From DAOULY01 sp034414595 (GTDB lineage: Bacteria; Chloroflexota; Dehalococcoidia; SZUA-161; JAUWZY01): a DNA stretch of 64,000 nt. Each line of letters starts with the position of its first letter. Position 1 is the first letter of the stretch. The translations under genes and the position numbers were made by a program. Of this stretch, positions 40,597 to 48,985 are shown one piece after another. The stretch spans positions 310,001 through 374,000 of the forward strand of contig DAOULY010000002.1 of NCBI GenBank assembly GCA_034414595.1, given 5' to 3'. The notes under the pieces were generated by a model. The model did not search any database, was not told the DNA's origin, and saw nothing but the letters and a program-made list of their open reading frames with translations.

Positions 40597-42660
40597 TCAT
40601 CCCCTTCTTATCTCCCTAACCTTTTTGGCATCGGGCCAGGAGCCGTAGTGCTTCAGCGCGCTATCAGGGGGGCGCTTCTGTGACCACTCCTTGAGGAACT
40701 CGTCATATCTCTTGCCCCGCGCTTTCCTTGTCTCCCTCGCCTTTTGCCGTAGCTCCTCGGTCCGCTCATAGTCTACTTCTAACGTCTCAGCAGAATAGGC
40801 GACGTGAAAGACGTTTTCTGCTGTCCACGAGGATATAACCCCTTTCCTCAAGTCCTTGACCACTTTCTCGGGATCCCGCTCCAAGACATCGCCATAGCCA
40901 GCGCCGCCGCTGCTCATATTTATGAAAATGTCGCCATGGTTCAACGGAGAAGGAGGACGTTGATTGTGCCTAAAGATGTAGTCGCCTTTGATCGGCCTTT
41001 TGGTAATCATCTCCCGGACATTGGAGGAGAAGTCCTTATCGCCGCCGGACATCTTGTGCCAGAGGTCCGTATTCTTGATCTCAATGCCAACCTTCACTGC
41101 TCCAGGGTAGCCGCCGAAGAGGCCCTGTGCACTGCGCGTCTTACTCTCTCTGCCAGTGCTGACATAGGAGCCACGGTCGGTGAGGTGGACAGCCTGAGCA
41201 GTACTGATAGCATAACCGCCCCGATTCTTGCCGAAGCCACAGCTGTCTGTAAGTACAGGCTGAGATAGAATGAGTATAGGAACGCTCTCCTCGGCATCTT
41301 CGACATCTATTCCCTTTGCTCCCGGCATATAACCACCTAAACAGCCGAGAGCATCGATGCCGTCCATGTCCACCCGGCCCCCCTGACCATCGGCATTTAT
41401 CGAGTAGGTGAGCTGAGCCGATACCCGGATGCCATACTGATTTATCCCGCTGAAGAGGAGCCCGGAGCCACCTCCGGAGGGGGCCACGATCCAGGAGCGT
41501 TGCTCACTATCAAACGCCATTTTAGCCACTGTTTGTGCCAGAGCCTGGGCTACGATAACGCCTATGGAAACTATGTTTGCAGTGGCTGCCTCAGGGCTGG
41601 CGCTGAAGACACAGCCATCGGGCACCATCCAGTTGAGCGGAGCAAAGGCAGCATTGCACACAGGGAGGTCATGAAATATATAGGGGCAGAAAACCAAAGC
41701 AGCCTCAGCGGCACAGTGGTGTGGCATCCCTTGCTGGGAGCCACCATCATGCTCTGGCGAGGTGCCAGCGAGGTCAATGATCAGGCTGTCTCCCTTCTTG
41801 TGTACCGTCATATAGCAGCGGATAAGGGTATGATCAAAGCCGGCGGTGTCGAAGAAGGTCACCGCACGGTAGGTGCCATCGTTCCACTGACTGACTCGTC
41901 TCCTCGCCGCCTCCTCAGCGTTCTTGATCGTAGTGGCGAACAGACCGCGGAGGAAAGCATTGCCCTTTTCTCGGGCCAATTCCTGGACCCTGATCCGGAC
42001 TCGGTCGCAGGCAGTGAACCTGGCCTTCATATCGGCTATCTGCATCCGTGGTGTCCGGAACACGATGTTGGCGAACATCTCCATCAGGTCTTCGCGCAGC
42101 ATGTAGTTCTCGCCGACCTTTATCGGAGGCGTCTTCATCCCCTCTTCATATCTAGTCCTGAGGGAGGGGGACATCCCTCCTGGCTGGGTTGAGCCAGTCT
42201 CAGGCTGATGGACGGTAGCAGTGGTCCAAGCGATGAGCTCGCCATCATGGAACACGGGCATAAAGGCGGTCTGGTCGGCGTTATGCATACCGCCATATGC
42301 AGCGTCGTTGCAGTAGAAGACATCCCCTTCCTTTACCCCCACCGAGAGCTCGTGGAGCCAGTTGGCGACGGCGAACTTGATGGGGGGTACGCTGGTTATG
42401 GCATGGAGGAATGTGCCTGTACTGGCACAGACGATGTCCCCTGCCGGGTTGTGGATGCCCACGATCAGGTCACCGGAGCGAATCCACTCTGAGGTTCCTG
42501 TCCTTATGAAGACCTCGGTTCCTTCCAGAACGTAGTTATAAAGCCGGTCGGTATATATCTCATAGTCTCCAGGCTTTAACAACTTCATACATTTGACGTC
42601 TTCAACTGATGGTGGCTCTGGTTTGACCCACTCAAGCAACTGGCTATAACTTGGACGCAT
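40597..42660 (-). CDS. Hydantoinase B / oxoprolinase / acetone-carboxylase-like subunit
   Basis: 687-residue HyuB-family protein. Landmarks are GDLIVGIHNPAGDIVCAS, the GDVFYCNDAAYGGMHNADQTAF segment and VHQPETGSTQPGGMSPSLRTRYEEGMKTPP near residue 170, typical of N-methylhydantoinase, 5-oxoprolinase, and acetone/acetophenone carboxylase beta subunits. FINMSSGGAGYGDVLERDPEKVVKD near the C-terminus is also conserved. RBS GAGGAG before ATG 42660. It is 12 bp downstream of hyuA on the same strand and certainly forms an operon with it. Substrate assignment within this superfamily is unreliable from sequence. The clustered carboxyltransferase and demethylase genes make a ketone carboxylase a possibility, but the acetone carboxylase gamma subunit is not present. 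Confidence 0.88.
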   Translation of the reverse strand: MRPSYSQLLEWVKPEPPSVEDVKCMKLLKPGDYEIYTDRLYNYVLEGTEVFIRTGTSEWIRSGDLIVGIHNPAGDIVCASTGTFLHAITSVPPIKFAVANWLHELSVGVKEGDVFYCNDAAYGGMHNADQTAFMPVFHDGELIAWTTATVHQPETGSTQPGGMSPSLRTRYEEGMKTPPIKVGENYMLREDLMEMFANIVFRTPRMQIADMKARFTACDRVRIRVQELAREKGNAFLRGLFATTIKNAEEAARRRVSQWNDGTYRAVTFFDTAGFDHTLIRCYMTVHKKGDSLIIDLAGTSPEHDGGSQQGMPHHCAAEAALVFCPYIFHDLPVCNAAFAPLNWMVPDGCVFSASPEAATANIVSIGVIVAQALAQTVAKMAFDSEQRSWIVAPSGGGSGLLFSGINQYGIRVSAQLTYSINADGQGGRVDMDGIDALGCLGGYMPGAKGIDVEDAEESVPILILSQPVLTDSCGFGKNRGGYAISTAQAVHLTDRGSYVSTGRESKTRSAQGLFGGYPGAVKVGIEIKNTDLWHKMSGGDKDFSSNVREMITKRPIKGDYIFRHNQRPPSPLNHGDIFINMSSGGAGYGDVLERDPEKVVKDLRKGVISSWTAENVFHVAYSAETLEVDYERTEELRQKARETRKARGKRYDEFLKEWSQKRPPDSALKHYGSWPDAKKVREIRRG

Positions 42661-42672
42661 TGCGCTCTCCTC

Positions 42673-44811
42673 TTACATTCTCTCAATGACCAAGTTGAGG
42701 AACTTATCCACAACCAGCTTGGCCCCAGGCGGCAGCACTGTAGTCGTGGTCTCGGCCTCAATGATAGCCGGCCCTTCGATCACGTTACCACAGTCCAGGA
42801 GCTTCTGCTCATAAATCGGAGTCTGCCGAAAGCCTTGATATTCCTCCCAGTAGGCCTCTCTATGGCCCTTCATGGCCCCTCGCCGCGGTCGTTTCTCCTT
42901 AACAGCATGGACCGGCAGCTCCGGCCTCGGCTGGGGCACAGTGGCCCGGAGGGTGAAACTATGAATGTCAACTCCACCTTCAGGGTATACGACGAAGGCG
43001 CTATAGATCTCCTTATATTCTTGTTCAAACTGTTCATATATCGCCCAGGCATCCTCCTCTTTCTCCAGCAGCAGACGGGGCACAGCAGCACGGTGGGTAT
43101 GAATTTGCCCCCCATATTTCATGTCCAGCTCCAGGCTGAAAACGGTATCCTTAACGGAGAAACCCTCCCCCTGAATATCCCTGAGCGCCTTTTGCTTCAG
43201 GCTTTGTACTACCTCATTGAACTCAGAGTAGTCGCTGAGATATTCCTTGGTCACCGGGGCCATCAGAGACACGTGCTTGGACTGCTCATAGATGTGCACT
43301 ACATCCATGCTCGCTGAGCCATAGGCGGAGAACACCGGCGAGAAGGGAAACACGATGAGCTTGTCGACCCCGGCCTGAAAACCATAGCCACAGCAGTGCA
43401 CAGCACCGGCACCACCATAGGCGAAGAGGACAAATTGCCCCGGGTCATACCCCTGCAGTGCCGTCTCCCTGTAGATCACATTGGCCATATTGGCATCAAC
43501 CACTTTCTTGATCAGAAGTGCTGCCTGCTCCACCTCCATCCCCAGCGGTCGGGCGATCTTTTCCCTGATGGTGGCGATGGCTTTCTCCCGGTTCAGCTTC
43601 ATCCGGCCACCCCAGAAGTAATCCGGGTTCAGATAGCCCAGCACAACATCGGCATCGGTGACTGCGGGCTCGCTCCCACCACGGTCATAGCATGCCGGCC
43701 CAGGCTCGGAACCAGCGCTTTGTGGCCCCACCTCCAATCGATTGCCCAGCACCGGATTCAGCCAGGCGATGGAGCCACCCCCAGCACCGATGGAGTCCAC
43801 CTTCAGCATCACCATATCCACTTGCCAGCGATCGAGCAGCGGACGCCACTGATAGGAGCGGGTGCTGCCGCCGGCGATGATCCCCAGGTCGAAGCTGGTG
43901 CCTCCCATGTCGGTGCTGACCACATTATCATAGCCAAGCATTCGCGCCATGCCGGCGCTGCCGATGAGCCCGGCGACTGGGCCAGCGTGGCAGGTCTGAA
44001 TTGCAGTGCTGCGGAAGATCTCGGCCATGCCACCGGTATTGTGCACCAGCATCACCACCTTATCGTAGCCCTGGCCCCTCAGCTCATCCACCAGGTTGGC
44101 CAGCCCCTCCCAGGAGCAGCCATGAAGATAGGCATTGAGCATGGTGGTGGTGGTCCTGGTGTACTCCCAACGCTTGGGGCACACCTCAGAGGAGAGCATC
44201 ACCGGCATATCACCGCCTAAATAGCACTCGGGAAACTCTGTCTCGATGATCTCCCTGATCCGTCTCTCGTGCACCGGATTGAGGTATGACCAGAGCAGGG
44301 AGACTACAAAGCCCCTGGCCCCTTTATTCAGCAGATGGCGCACCTTTTCCCGGACATCGTCCTCGTCCAGAGGCCGCACCACCTTCCCTTTGGCATCGAT
44401 CCTCTCCTTGACCCCGACTGTCATCTCTAGAGGAATCACCGGCTCCGGCTTCGTTTGTCTGGCGACATCTCTGGCCTCCCTGATACTCAACCCATCTATC
44501 CACCTTCCGCCTCTCCCGATTTCCACTGTGCCTTCAAAGCCTTCGGTGGTGATCAGACCCAGGGTAGGTCCGGTCCTCTGGATCAAGGCATTAGTGGCAA
44601 TGGTGCTGGAGAGGCGAACCACCTCGGTCTGCTGCAGCAACTCCGCCATGGACATCCCCAGGGAATCGGCGACGACGCTTATGGCCTGGATACAGCCCAG
44701 GCCCGGCTGCTGACGTGTCGTCGGGGCCTTGCCGGTGGCTACCCTGCCATCGACGAGCACAAAGCAATCCGTGAAGGTGCCACCAACATCGACATCTACA
44801 GTAGCCTTCAT
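42673..44811 (-). CDS. Hydantoinase A / oxoprolinase / acetone-carboxylase-like ATP-binding subunit
   Basis: 712-residue HyuA-family protein of the ASKHA-type ATPase fold. It opens with ATVDVDVGGTFTDCFVLVDG (phosphate-1 loop). STIATNALIQRTGPTLGLITTEGFE near residue 80, and the second nucleotide loop VVSTDMGGTSFDLGIIAGG near residue 300, follow. GGAGAVHCCGYGF and a C-terminal NVIEGPAIIEAETTTTVLPPG complete it. All parts are in order and length is normal. ATG 44811 (KATVDVDV) follows GGGAGATGTG; an ATG 21 bp upstream has no such site. It couples ATP hydrolysis to ring opening or to substrate activation together with hyuB downstream. Confidence 0.9.
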   Translation of the reverse strand: MKATVDVDVGGTFTDCFVLVDGRVATGKAPTTRQQPGLGCIQAISVVADSLGMSMAELLQQTEVVRLSSTIATNALIQRTGPTLGLITTEGFEGTVEIGRGGRWIDGLSIREARDVARQTKPEPVIPLEMTVGVKERIDAKGKVVRPLDEDDVREKVRHLLNKGARGFVVSLLWSYLNPVHERRIREIIETEFPECYLGGDMPVMLSSEVCPKRWEYTRTTTTMLNAYLHGCSWEGLANLVDELRGQGYDKVVMLVHNTGGMAEIFRSTAIQTCHAGPVAGLIGSAGMARMLGYDNVVSTDMGGTSFDLGIIAGGSTRSYQWRPLLDRWQVDMVMLKVDSIGAGGGSIAWLNPVLGNRLEVGPQSAGSEPGPACYDRGGSEPAVTDADVVLGYLNPDYFWGGRMKLNREKAIATIREKIARPLGMEVEQAALLIKKVVDANMANVIYRETALQGYDPGQFVLFAYGGAGAVHCCGYGFQAGVDKLIVFPFSPVFSAYGSASMDVVHIYEQSKHVSLMAPVTKEYLSDYSEFNEVVQSLKQKALRDIQGEGFSVKDTVFSLELDMKYGGQIHTHRAAVPRLLLEKEEDAWAIYEQFEQEYKEIYSAFVVYPEGGVDIHSFTLRATVPQPRPELPVHAVKEKRPRRGAMKGHREAYWEEYQGFRQTPIYEQKLLDCGNVIEGPAIIEAETTTTVLPPGAKLVVDKFLNLVIERM

Positions 44812-44955
44812 CACATCTCCCTTCGCGGGCAATCGAAGAATTTTGGCATCGCTTGTGTCAACTGTTGCTTCATCTCGACGAGAAGGCTGTTGACCATCTC
44901 CGGAATATCATGAGTCCTATCTCCTTAGCTCAGGAGACACAACTTGACACTGAGC

Positions 44956-44978
44956 ATAAGAGAATGCGCTTCTCTTAT
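44956..44978. promoter_or_regulatory. Perfect 9-bp inverted repeat upstream of hyuA
   Basis: ATAAGAGAA and TTCTCTTAT flank TGCGC about 145 bp before the hyuA start. It may be a regulator site for the hyuAB operon; no U-tract and no known consensus. Confidence 0.35.
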
Positions 44979-45193
44979 AGTCTTATAGTGGATTGGTAAA
45001 AGCTAAAAGTTCAGCGTTGACTGATGAGCGTGGCGATAAATCCGATTTTTGTCTCCCGCAATCGAATATTAAACTCTGAGGAGGCAAGCTGTCAAATGCC
45101 AGCGGAAAGCATGCCTCGGTGAAATCGGCATTGCTAATCTTGTTCACATAGATGAGGTATATCTTCCTCCTGATGCAAGAGGCTATTACATTT

Positions 45194-45268
45194 GTCATTG
45201 CGATGTCTCGCCTTGGTGCGACTGAAGCAATCTCGGGGTGAGATTGCCTCGCTTACGCTCGCAATAAC
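45194..45268. repeat. REP-like dispersed palindromic repeat
   Basis: GTCATTGCGATGTCTCGCC, then GAAGCAATCTC, mirrored by GAGATTGCCTCGCTTACG and CTCGCAATAAC. This is the widespread 'attgcgagcg...gcaatctc' palindromic family found in intergenic DNA of many bacteria, often mistranslated as short ORFs. Only one full copy is seen here. It lies in the otherwise gene-free stretch 44833-45323 between hyuA and dcd. Confidence 0.75.
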
Positions 45269-45323
45269 GGCAAACAATAATGTGCGGCGATATGTCGCTA
45301 ATGTGCGGGACGAGCACAATACT

Positions 45324-45352
45324 TTGCACACACCCAGGCGAAATGATAGAAT
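45324..45352 (+). promoter_or_regulatory. Sigma-70-type promoter of dcd
   Basis: TTGCAC (45324-45329), 17-bp spacer, TAGAAT (45347-45352). Transcription would begin near 45359, only about 7 nt before the dcd ATG, which lacks a Shine-Dalgarno sequence: a nearly leaderless transcript. Confidence 0.6.
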
Positions 45353-45365
45353 AGATATCTAAAAC

Positions 45366-45941
45366 ATGGTTCTCAGCGACAGAACGATCAAGGACGAGAT
45401 CAGCCAAGGCAGGATTGTCATCGAGCCTCTTGATACGTCCTGCATTCAGCCGGCGAGCGTCGATGTGCACCTCGACCACAAGCTGTGCGTGTTCCGCACC
45501 TGGCACCAGCCCTATTACATAGACGTCAGGCAAAACCAGGAGGACTTGACCGAAGTAGTGGAGATAGATGGAGATAAGCCCTTTTTCCTGCAGCCTGGCG
45601 AGTTCGTGCTGGTGAGCACGCTGGAGTGTATCACCCTGCCCGATGATATCGTAGGTCGGCTTGAGGGCAAGAGCTCCCTGGGACGGATCGGGCTTCTAAT
45701 CCACTCCACGGCTGGCTATGTGGACCCGGGCTGGCATGGGCACCTGACTCTGGAGCTGTCCAACGTGGCCAAGCTTCCAGTAACGCTGTATTACGGGATG
45801 AAAATCGGGCAGATCTCCTTCCTCAGGCTCACCTCGGCGGCGGAAAACCTCTACGGGTCTGAGGCCCTGGGCAGCAAATACCAAGGGCAGACCGAGCCTA
45901 CACCGAGCAGGTATTATCAGGATTTCCAGAAAAGCGGGTGA
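45366..45941 (+). CDS. dcd: dCTP deaminase
   Basis: 191-residue member of the dCTP deaminase/dUTPase trimer family, making dUTP for thymidylate synthesis. SDRTIKDEISQGRIVIEP is the typical start. QPASVDVHLDHKLCVF, LEGKSSLGRIGLLIHSTAGYVDPG (nucleotide-binding and catalytic Glu-containing loops) and KIGQISFLRL follow, then YQGQTEPTPSRYY, the C-terminal lid. Whether it also hydrolyses dUTP (bifunctional form) cannot be decided by eye. No ribosome binding site; a good promoter ends 13 nt upstream, pointing to a very short leader. The following gene is 59 bp downstream. Confidence 0.95.
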   Translation: MVLSDRTIKDEISQGRIVIEPLDTSCIQPASVDVHLDHKLCVFRTWHQPYYIDVRQNQEDLTEVVEIDGDKPFFLQPGEFVLVSTLECITLPDDIVGRLEGKSSLGRIGLLIHSTAGYVDPGWHGHLTLELSNVAKLPVTLYYGMKIGQISFLRLTSAAENLYGSEALGSKYQGQTEPTPSRYYQDFQKSG

Positions 45942-46000
45942 TGAGGGGAAGCGCATAAGGCTCTTTGCCGCAATCTTAGTTGGATGAGAGGGGAGGAAAG

Positions 46001-46456
46001 ATGATACCCAAAAAGTTGCTAATCTTGGTAGCAGTTGTTGTCGTTGTCGTAGGGTTAGGTGTATCTTTGCCGTTAGTGTTTCTCCTTGGCGGCAGCCCAA
46101 GCACTGGCTCACCCGAGGGCACTGCTGAGCTATATTTTGAAGCTATGGAAGATAGAGACGCAGGTAAACTGGTCGATACAATGTATATCGAGACTGAGGC
46201 ACAGCGTGAAGCGGCAATAGACTACGCTGAAAACAGTTTTGGATATATCAAATCGGCTTCCGTTTCTAACCTGAAGACAGAGGTGACTTCACAAACCGAC
46301 ACTACAGCTACGGTTAAAGCCACGTGCGATTACAAAATTGAATACACCGACCAAGGACATACGTTAGGCCTACAAGATGAGGAAGCGACAGGTGAGATAA
46401 TGAGATTTGACCTGCAAAAAGTCGATGGCAGATGGCTGATCACAAATATATATTGA
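46001..46456 (+). CDS. Membrane-anchored protein of unknown function (NTF2/DUF4878-like)
   Basis: 151 residues. The N-terminus has two Lys and then a long hydrophobic run (KKLLILVAVVVVVVGLGVSLP) that serves as an uncleaved anchor, followed by a Gly/Ser/Thr-rich linker. The rest, with PEGTAELYFEAMEDRDAGKLVDTMY and KVDGRWLITNIY at the end, has the cone-shaped fold pattern of DUF4878/NTF2-like extracytoplasmic domains. There is no lipobox Cys. ATG 46001 follows GGGGAGGAAAG. Predicted outside face of the membrane. It lies between dcd and the riboflavin operon without evident link to either. Confidence 0.7.
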   Translation: MIPKKLLILVAVVVVVVGLGVSLPLVFLLGGSPSTGSPEGTAELYFEAMEDRDAGKLVDTMYIETEAQREAAIDYAENSFGYIKSASVSNLKTEVTSQTDTTATVKATCDYKIEYTDQGHTLGLQDEEATGEIMRFDLQKVDGRWLITNIY

Positions 46457-46475
46457 AGCTCGGCAGCTATAGATA

Positions 46476-46504
46476 TTAACAGTATGCGCTTCTTTTGGCA
46501 TAAT
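46476..46504 (+). promoter_or_regulatory. Sigma-70-type promoter of the riboflavin operon
   Basis: TTAACA (46476-46481), 17-bp spacer, CATAAT (46499-46504). The start point would fall near 46510-46512, on the ATG of ribD: a leaderless mRNA. There is no room for an FMN riboswitch. Confidence 0.6.
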
Positions 46505-46511
46505 GGACTAT

Positions 46512-47588
46512 ATGGAGCATGCTCTTTCCCTGGCCAAGCTGGCTTTGGGGCATGTTAGCCCTAATCCCGCTGTGGGGGCAGTGGTGGTCCGGGACGGGGA
46601 GATAGTGGGAGAAGGGTACACCCAGCCCCCAGGCTCGGCTCATGCCGAGGTGGTGGCGCTGCAGCAGGCCGGGGGAAAAGCCCGAGGAGCCACTATGTAT
46701 GTCACCCTGGAGCCTTGCTGCCATTTCGGCCGCACCCCCCCCTGCACCCAGGCCATTATCTCAGCCGGGGTCTCAGAGGTCCACATGGCAACATCGGACC
46801 CCAATCCCCAGGTCTCGGGCCGGGGGCAGGCTGAGCTTAAGGCTGCGGGGATTAAGACCTATGTTGGCCAGCATGAAGAAGAGGCCCAGGAGCTCAACGA
46901 GGCTTATATCAAGTTCATCACCACCGGCCTGCCCTTGGTCATCGCCAAATTCGCTATGAGCCTCGACGGCAAGATCGCCACCAGAAGCAGAGACTCCAAG
47001 TGGATCAGCGGCGAGGAATCGAGGCAATATGTCCACAGCCTGCGGCAAAAGGTGGATGCTATTATAGTTGGCGTCGACACTGTGCTCGCCGATGACCCCC
47101 AGCTTACGGCCCGGGTTGTCAGCGACAATGAGATAAAACAGCCGCTGCGAGTGGTGGTCGATAGCCATGCCCGGACTCCGACTCAAGCCCGAGTGTTGCA
47201 GCCGCCAGGAAAAACGCTACTGGCAACGCTGCTGCCCCTGGATAAGGTCAAGGCCAGGGGTCTCACTGAAATGGGCGCCGAAGTGCTCGAGCTCCCATCA
47301 ATAGACGGCGTGGTGGACTTGAGGGAACTGCTGAAACAACTGGGGCACAGGGAAATCACTTCCGTCCTGGTGGAAGGTGGCGGGAGGCTACTCGGCTCCT
47401 TTTTTGACCTGGGACTGGTGGACAAGGTAGTAGCGTTCGTGGCGCCCATGATCATCGGAGGTAAGGAGGCAATGACGCCCGTCTCCGGGAAAGGAGTGGA
47501 CCACATAGCTCAGGCAGTGCGCCTGAGTCGGGTCCAAGTCCAGAGATTCGGTGCTGATGTAATGATCAGCGGATACATCGGGAGGTGA
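46512..47588 (+). CDS. ribD: Bifunctional pyrimidine deaminase/reductase RibD
   Basis: 358 residues. The N-terminal deaminase domain has SPNPAVGAVVV, the zinc-site motifs HAEVVAL and PCCHFGRTPPCTQAI. The C-terminal reductase domain begins near residue 140 (KFAMSLDGKIATRSRDSKWISG) and contains VDAIIVGVDTVLADDPQL and VEGGGRLLGSF. It carries out the second and third steps of riboflavin synthesis from GTP. The ATG at 46512 is chosen over one at 46503, because the latter lies inside the -10 box; the transcript would then be leaderless. It is the first gene of a five-gene operon, with the next gene 3 bp after its stop. Confidence 0.95.
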   Translation: MEHALSLAKLALGHVSPNPAVGAVVVRDGEIVGEGYTQPPGSAHAEVVALQQAGGKARGATMYVTLEPCCHFGRTPPCTQAIISAGVSEVHMATSDPNPQVSGRGQAELKAAGIKTYVGQHEEEAQELNEAYIKFITTGLPLVIAKFAMSLDGKIATRSRDSKWISGEESRQYVHSLRQKVDAIIVGVDTVLADDPQLTARVVSDNEIKQPLRVVVDSHARTPTQARVLQPPGKTLLATLLPLDKVKARGLTEMGAEVLELPSIDGVVDLRELLKQLGHREITSVLVEGGGRLLGSFFDLGLVDKVVAFVAPMIIGGKEAMTPVSGKGVDHIAQAVRLSRVQVQRFGADVMISGYIGR

Positions 47589-47591
47589 AAG

Positions 47592-48308
47592 ATGTCTTTA
47601 GTAGTAACAGTCTTCGTCCCATCCGGCATCGTCATGGCTGCTGACAGCCGGATGACACTCACATACCAAGAGAAGAGAAAGGAAGACGATAAAGAATATA
47701 TGGTGGAGCACCAGATCGTGATCTCAGACAATGCCCGTAAGGTCGGCATCGCCGAGGCGGTATCGGTGGGGATCTCCGCTTTCGGGGCCAGCATAATCGA
47801 TGACGAGCCTGTTGGTTTCCACATCAGAAAGTTCCGGGAAACCTCGGTGGTCAAGGGTGACTCCGTGGAAAGCGTGGCCCATAAACTGGTAGACTATTTC
47901 CGTCAATACCCCGACGTCTCCATGGGCTTCCACGTTTGCGGATTCCTCAGGGAAGACGACGAGAGCATCCCTTATGTCTACTTCTGCCACACTGTACAGG
48001 AACCAGTCCCCAAGAGGTGGAACGCCGATGAAAACGGGAACGTCAAATACGGCCTGATCCGCAGTGGTGACACCCATGTCATTGACAGGTTGGTGAGCGC
48101 AAATTCGCTGCCCCTGTTTTCAGCCATGCTCCTGCCCGATGCTGTGGACTACGCCACCTATCTGGTCAGAACCACTATCGAGACATTGAGGTTTGAGCCG
48201 AAGTTCCCCTCAGTGGGCGGAAATATAGACGTACTGGTAATCACGCCCCAACGAATCAGATTTATCCAGAGGAAGCAACTCCGCGGCGGTCGCGAACAAG
48301 AGGTCTGA
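47592..48308 (+). CDS. Proteasome-like Ntn-hydrolase family protein
   Basis: 238 residues. The opening SLVVTVFVPSGIVMAADSRMT has the proteasome beta/HslV pattern (TTxVGxxxxxGVVxAADSRxT), including the Asp of AADSR. NARKVGIAEAVSVGISAFGAS fits the strand with the Lys33-like residue and the SG-type turn. If the initiator Met is removed, Ser2 would be the N-terminal nucleophile in place of Thr1; this is inference. The C-terminal half has a glutamate/aspartate-rich and hydrophobic pattern without further motif. It is not HslV (no HslU, too long, no Thr) and not a standard 20S subunit. It sits between ribD and ribE with 3-bp and 0-bp spacings, so it is translated with the riboflavin enzymes. Role unknown. 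Confidence 0.75.
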   Translation: MSLVVTVFVPSGIVMAADSRMTLTYQEKRKEDDKEYMVEHQIVISDNARKVGIAEAVSVGISAFGASIIDDEPVGFHIRKFRETSVVKGDSVESVAHKLVDYFRQYPDVSMGFHVCGFLREDDESIPYVYFCHTVQEPVPKRWNADENGNVKYGLIRSGDTHVIDRLVSANSLPLFSAMLLPDAVDYATYLVRTTIETLRFEPKFPSVGGNIDVLVITPQRIRFIQRKQLRGGREQEV

Positions 48309-48935
48309 ATGTTTACCGGCATCGTGGAGGAAATTGGCACCGTCAGAGCAGCACAGCCAGCCAGGCTCACCATCGCTGCCCAAAAGGCCCTCGATGGCAC
48401 CAAACTCGGCGACAGCATCGCTATCAATGGCGCTTGCCTTACCGTTATCGCCCTCGATAGCCAGTCCTTCTCCGTCGAGGTCTCGCCTGAGACCCTGCGC
48501 CGCACCAATCTCGGGCAGTTGCGTCCCGGGGATGGGGTCAATTTGGAGCGGGGTTTGGCGGTCGGCGACCGCATGGGTGGACATTTTGTCCAAGGGCATG
48601 TCGATGGCACTGGGCGCATAGTCTCCCTTACCCCAGAAGAAGGTGCTATCTTGATGAAGGTCTCCGCTCCAGCAGAGATAATGGGCTATGTGGTGGAAAA
48701 GGGGTTCATCGCCGTGGACGGGGTCAGCCTGACCATCATCAGCCGCGATGCCACGTCATTCACCATCTCCCTAGTGCCCTATACCCGGGAGCACACCACC
48801 TTGGGAAGCAGGAGGCCGGGGAATACGGTCAATATCGAGGTAGATGTCCTGGCCAAATATGTGGAGCAACTGATAAAGGCACGGCAATCAGGGATAACAC
48901 CCGAGTTCTTGACTGAGCACGGCTTCTTGCCCTAA
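48309..48935 (+). CDS. ribE: Riboflavin synthase (alpha chain)
   Basis: 208 residues with the two lumazine-binding beta-barrel repeats. MFTGIVEEIGTV starts the first and IMKVSAPAEI-type sequence the second, with GACLTVI and GVSLTII as paired active-site segments, GGHFVQGHVDGTG at the junction, and the C-terminal helix DVLAKYVEQLI. It performs the final dismutation of 6,7-dimethyl-8-ribityllumazine to riboflavin. The ATG follows immediately on the stop of the proteasome-like gene. Length is standard. Confidence 0.96.
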   Translation: MFTGIVEEIGTVRAAQPARLTIAAQKALDGTKLGDSIAINGACLTVIALDSQSFSVEVSPETLRRTNLGQLRPGDGVNLERGLAVGDRMGGHFVQGHVDGTGRIVSLTPEEGAILMKVSAPAEIMGYVVEKGFIAVDGVSLTIISRDATSFTISLVPYTREHTTLGSRRPGNTVNIEVDVLAKYVEQLIKARQSGITPEFLTEHGFLP

Positions 48936-48985
48936 ACTATAGCATCGATTTGGATTTTGCGCTATATTAGTAGTTGGGGGAGAGG

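Noticed and set aside
45134..45331. Small protein gene before dcd
   Set aside because: Its translation is the well-known false product of the REP-like palindrome at 45194-45268.
46457..46511. FMN riboswitch before ribD
   Set aside because: Only 55 bp of intergenic DNA and a promoter that starts on the ATG; no space for the aptamer.
47592..48308. HslV protease
   Set aside because: Too long, no N-terminal Thr-Thr, and no hslU nearby; only the Ntn fold is supported.
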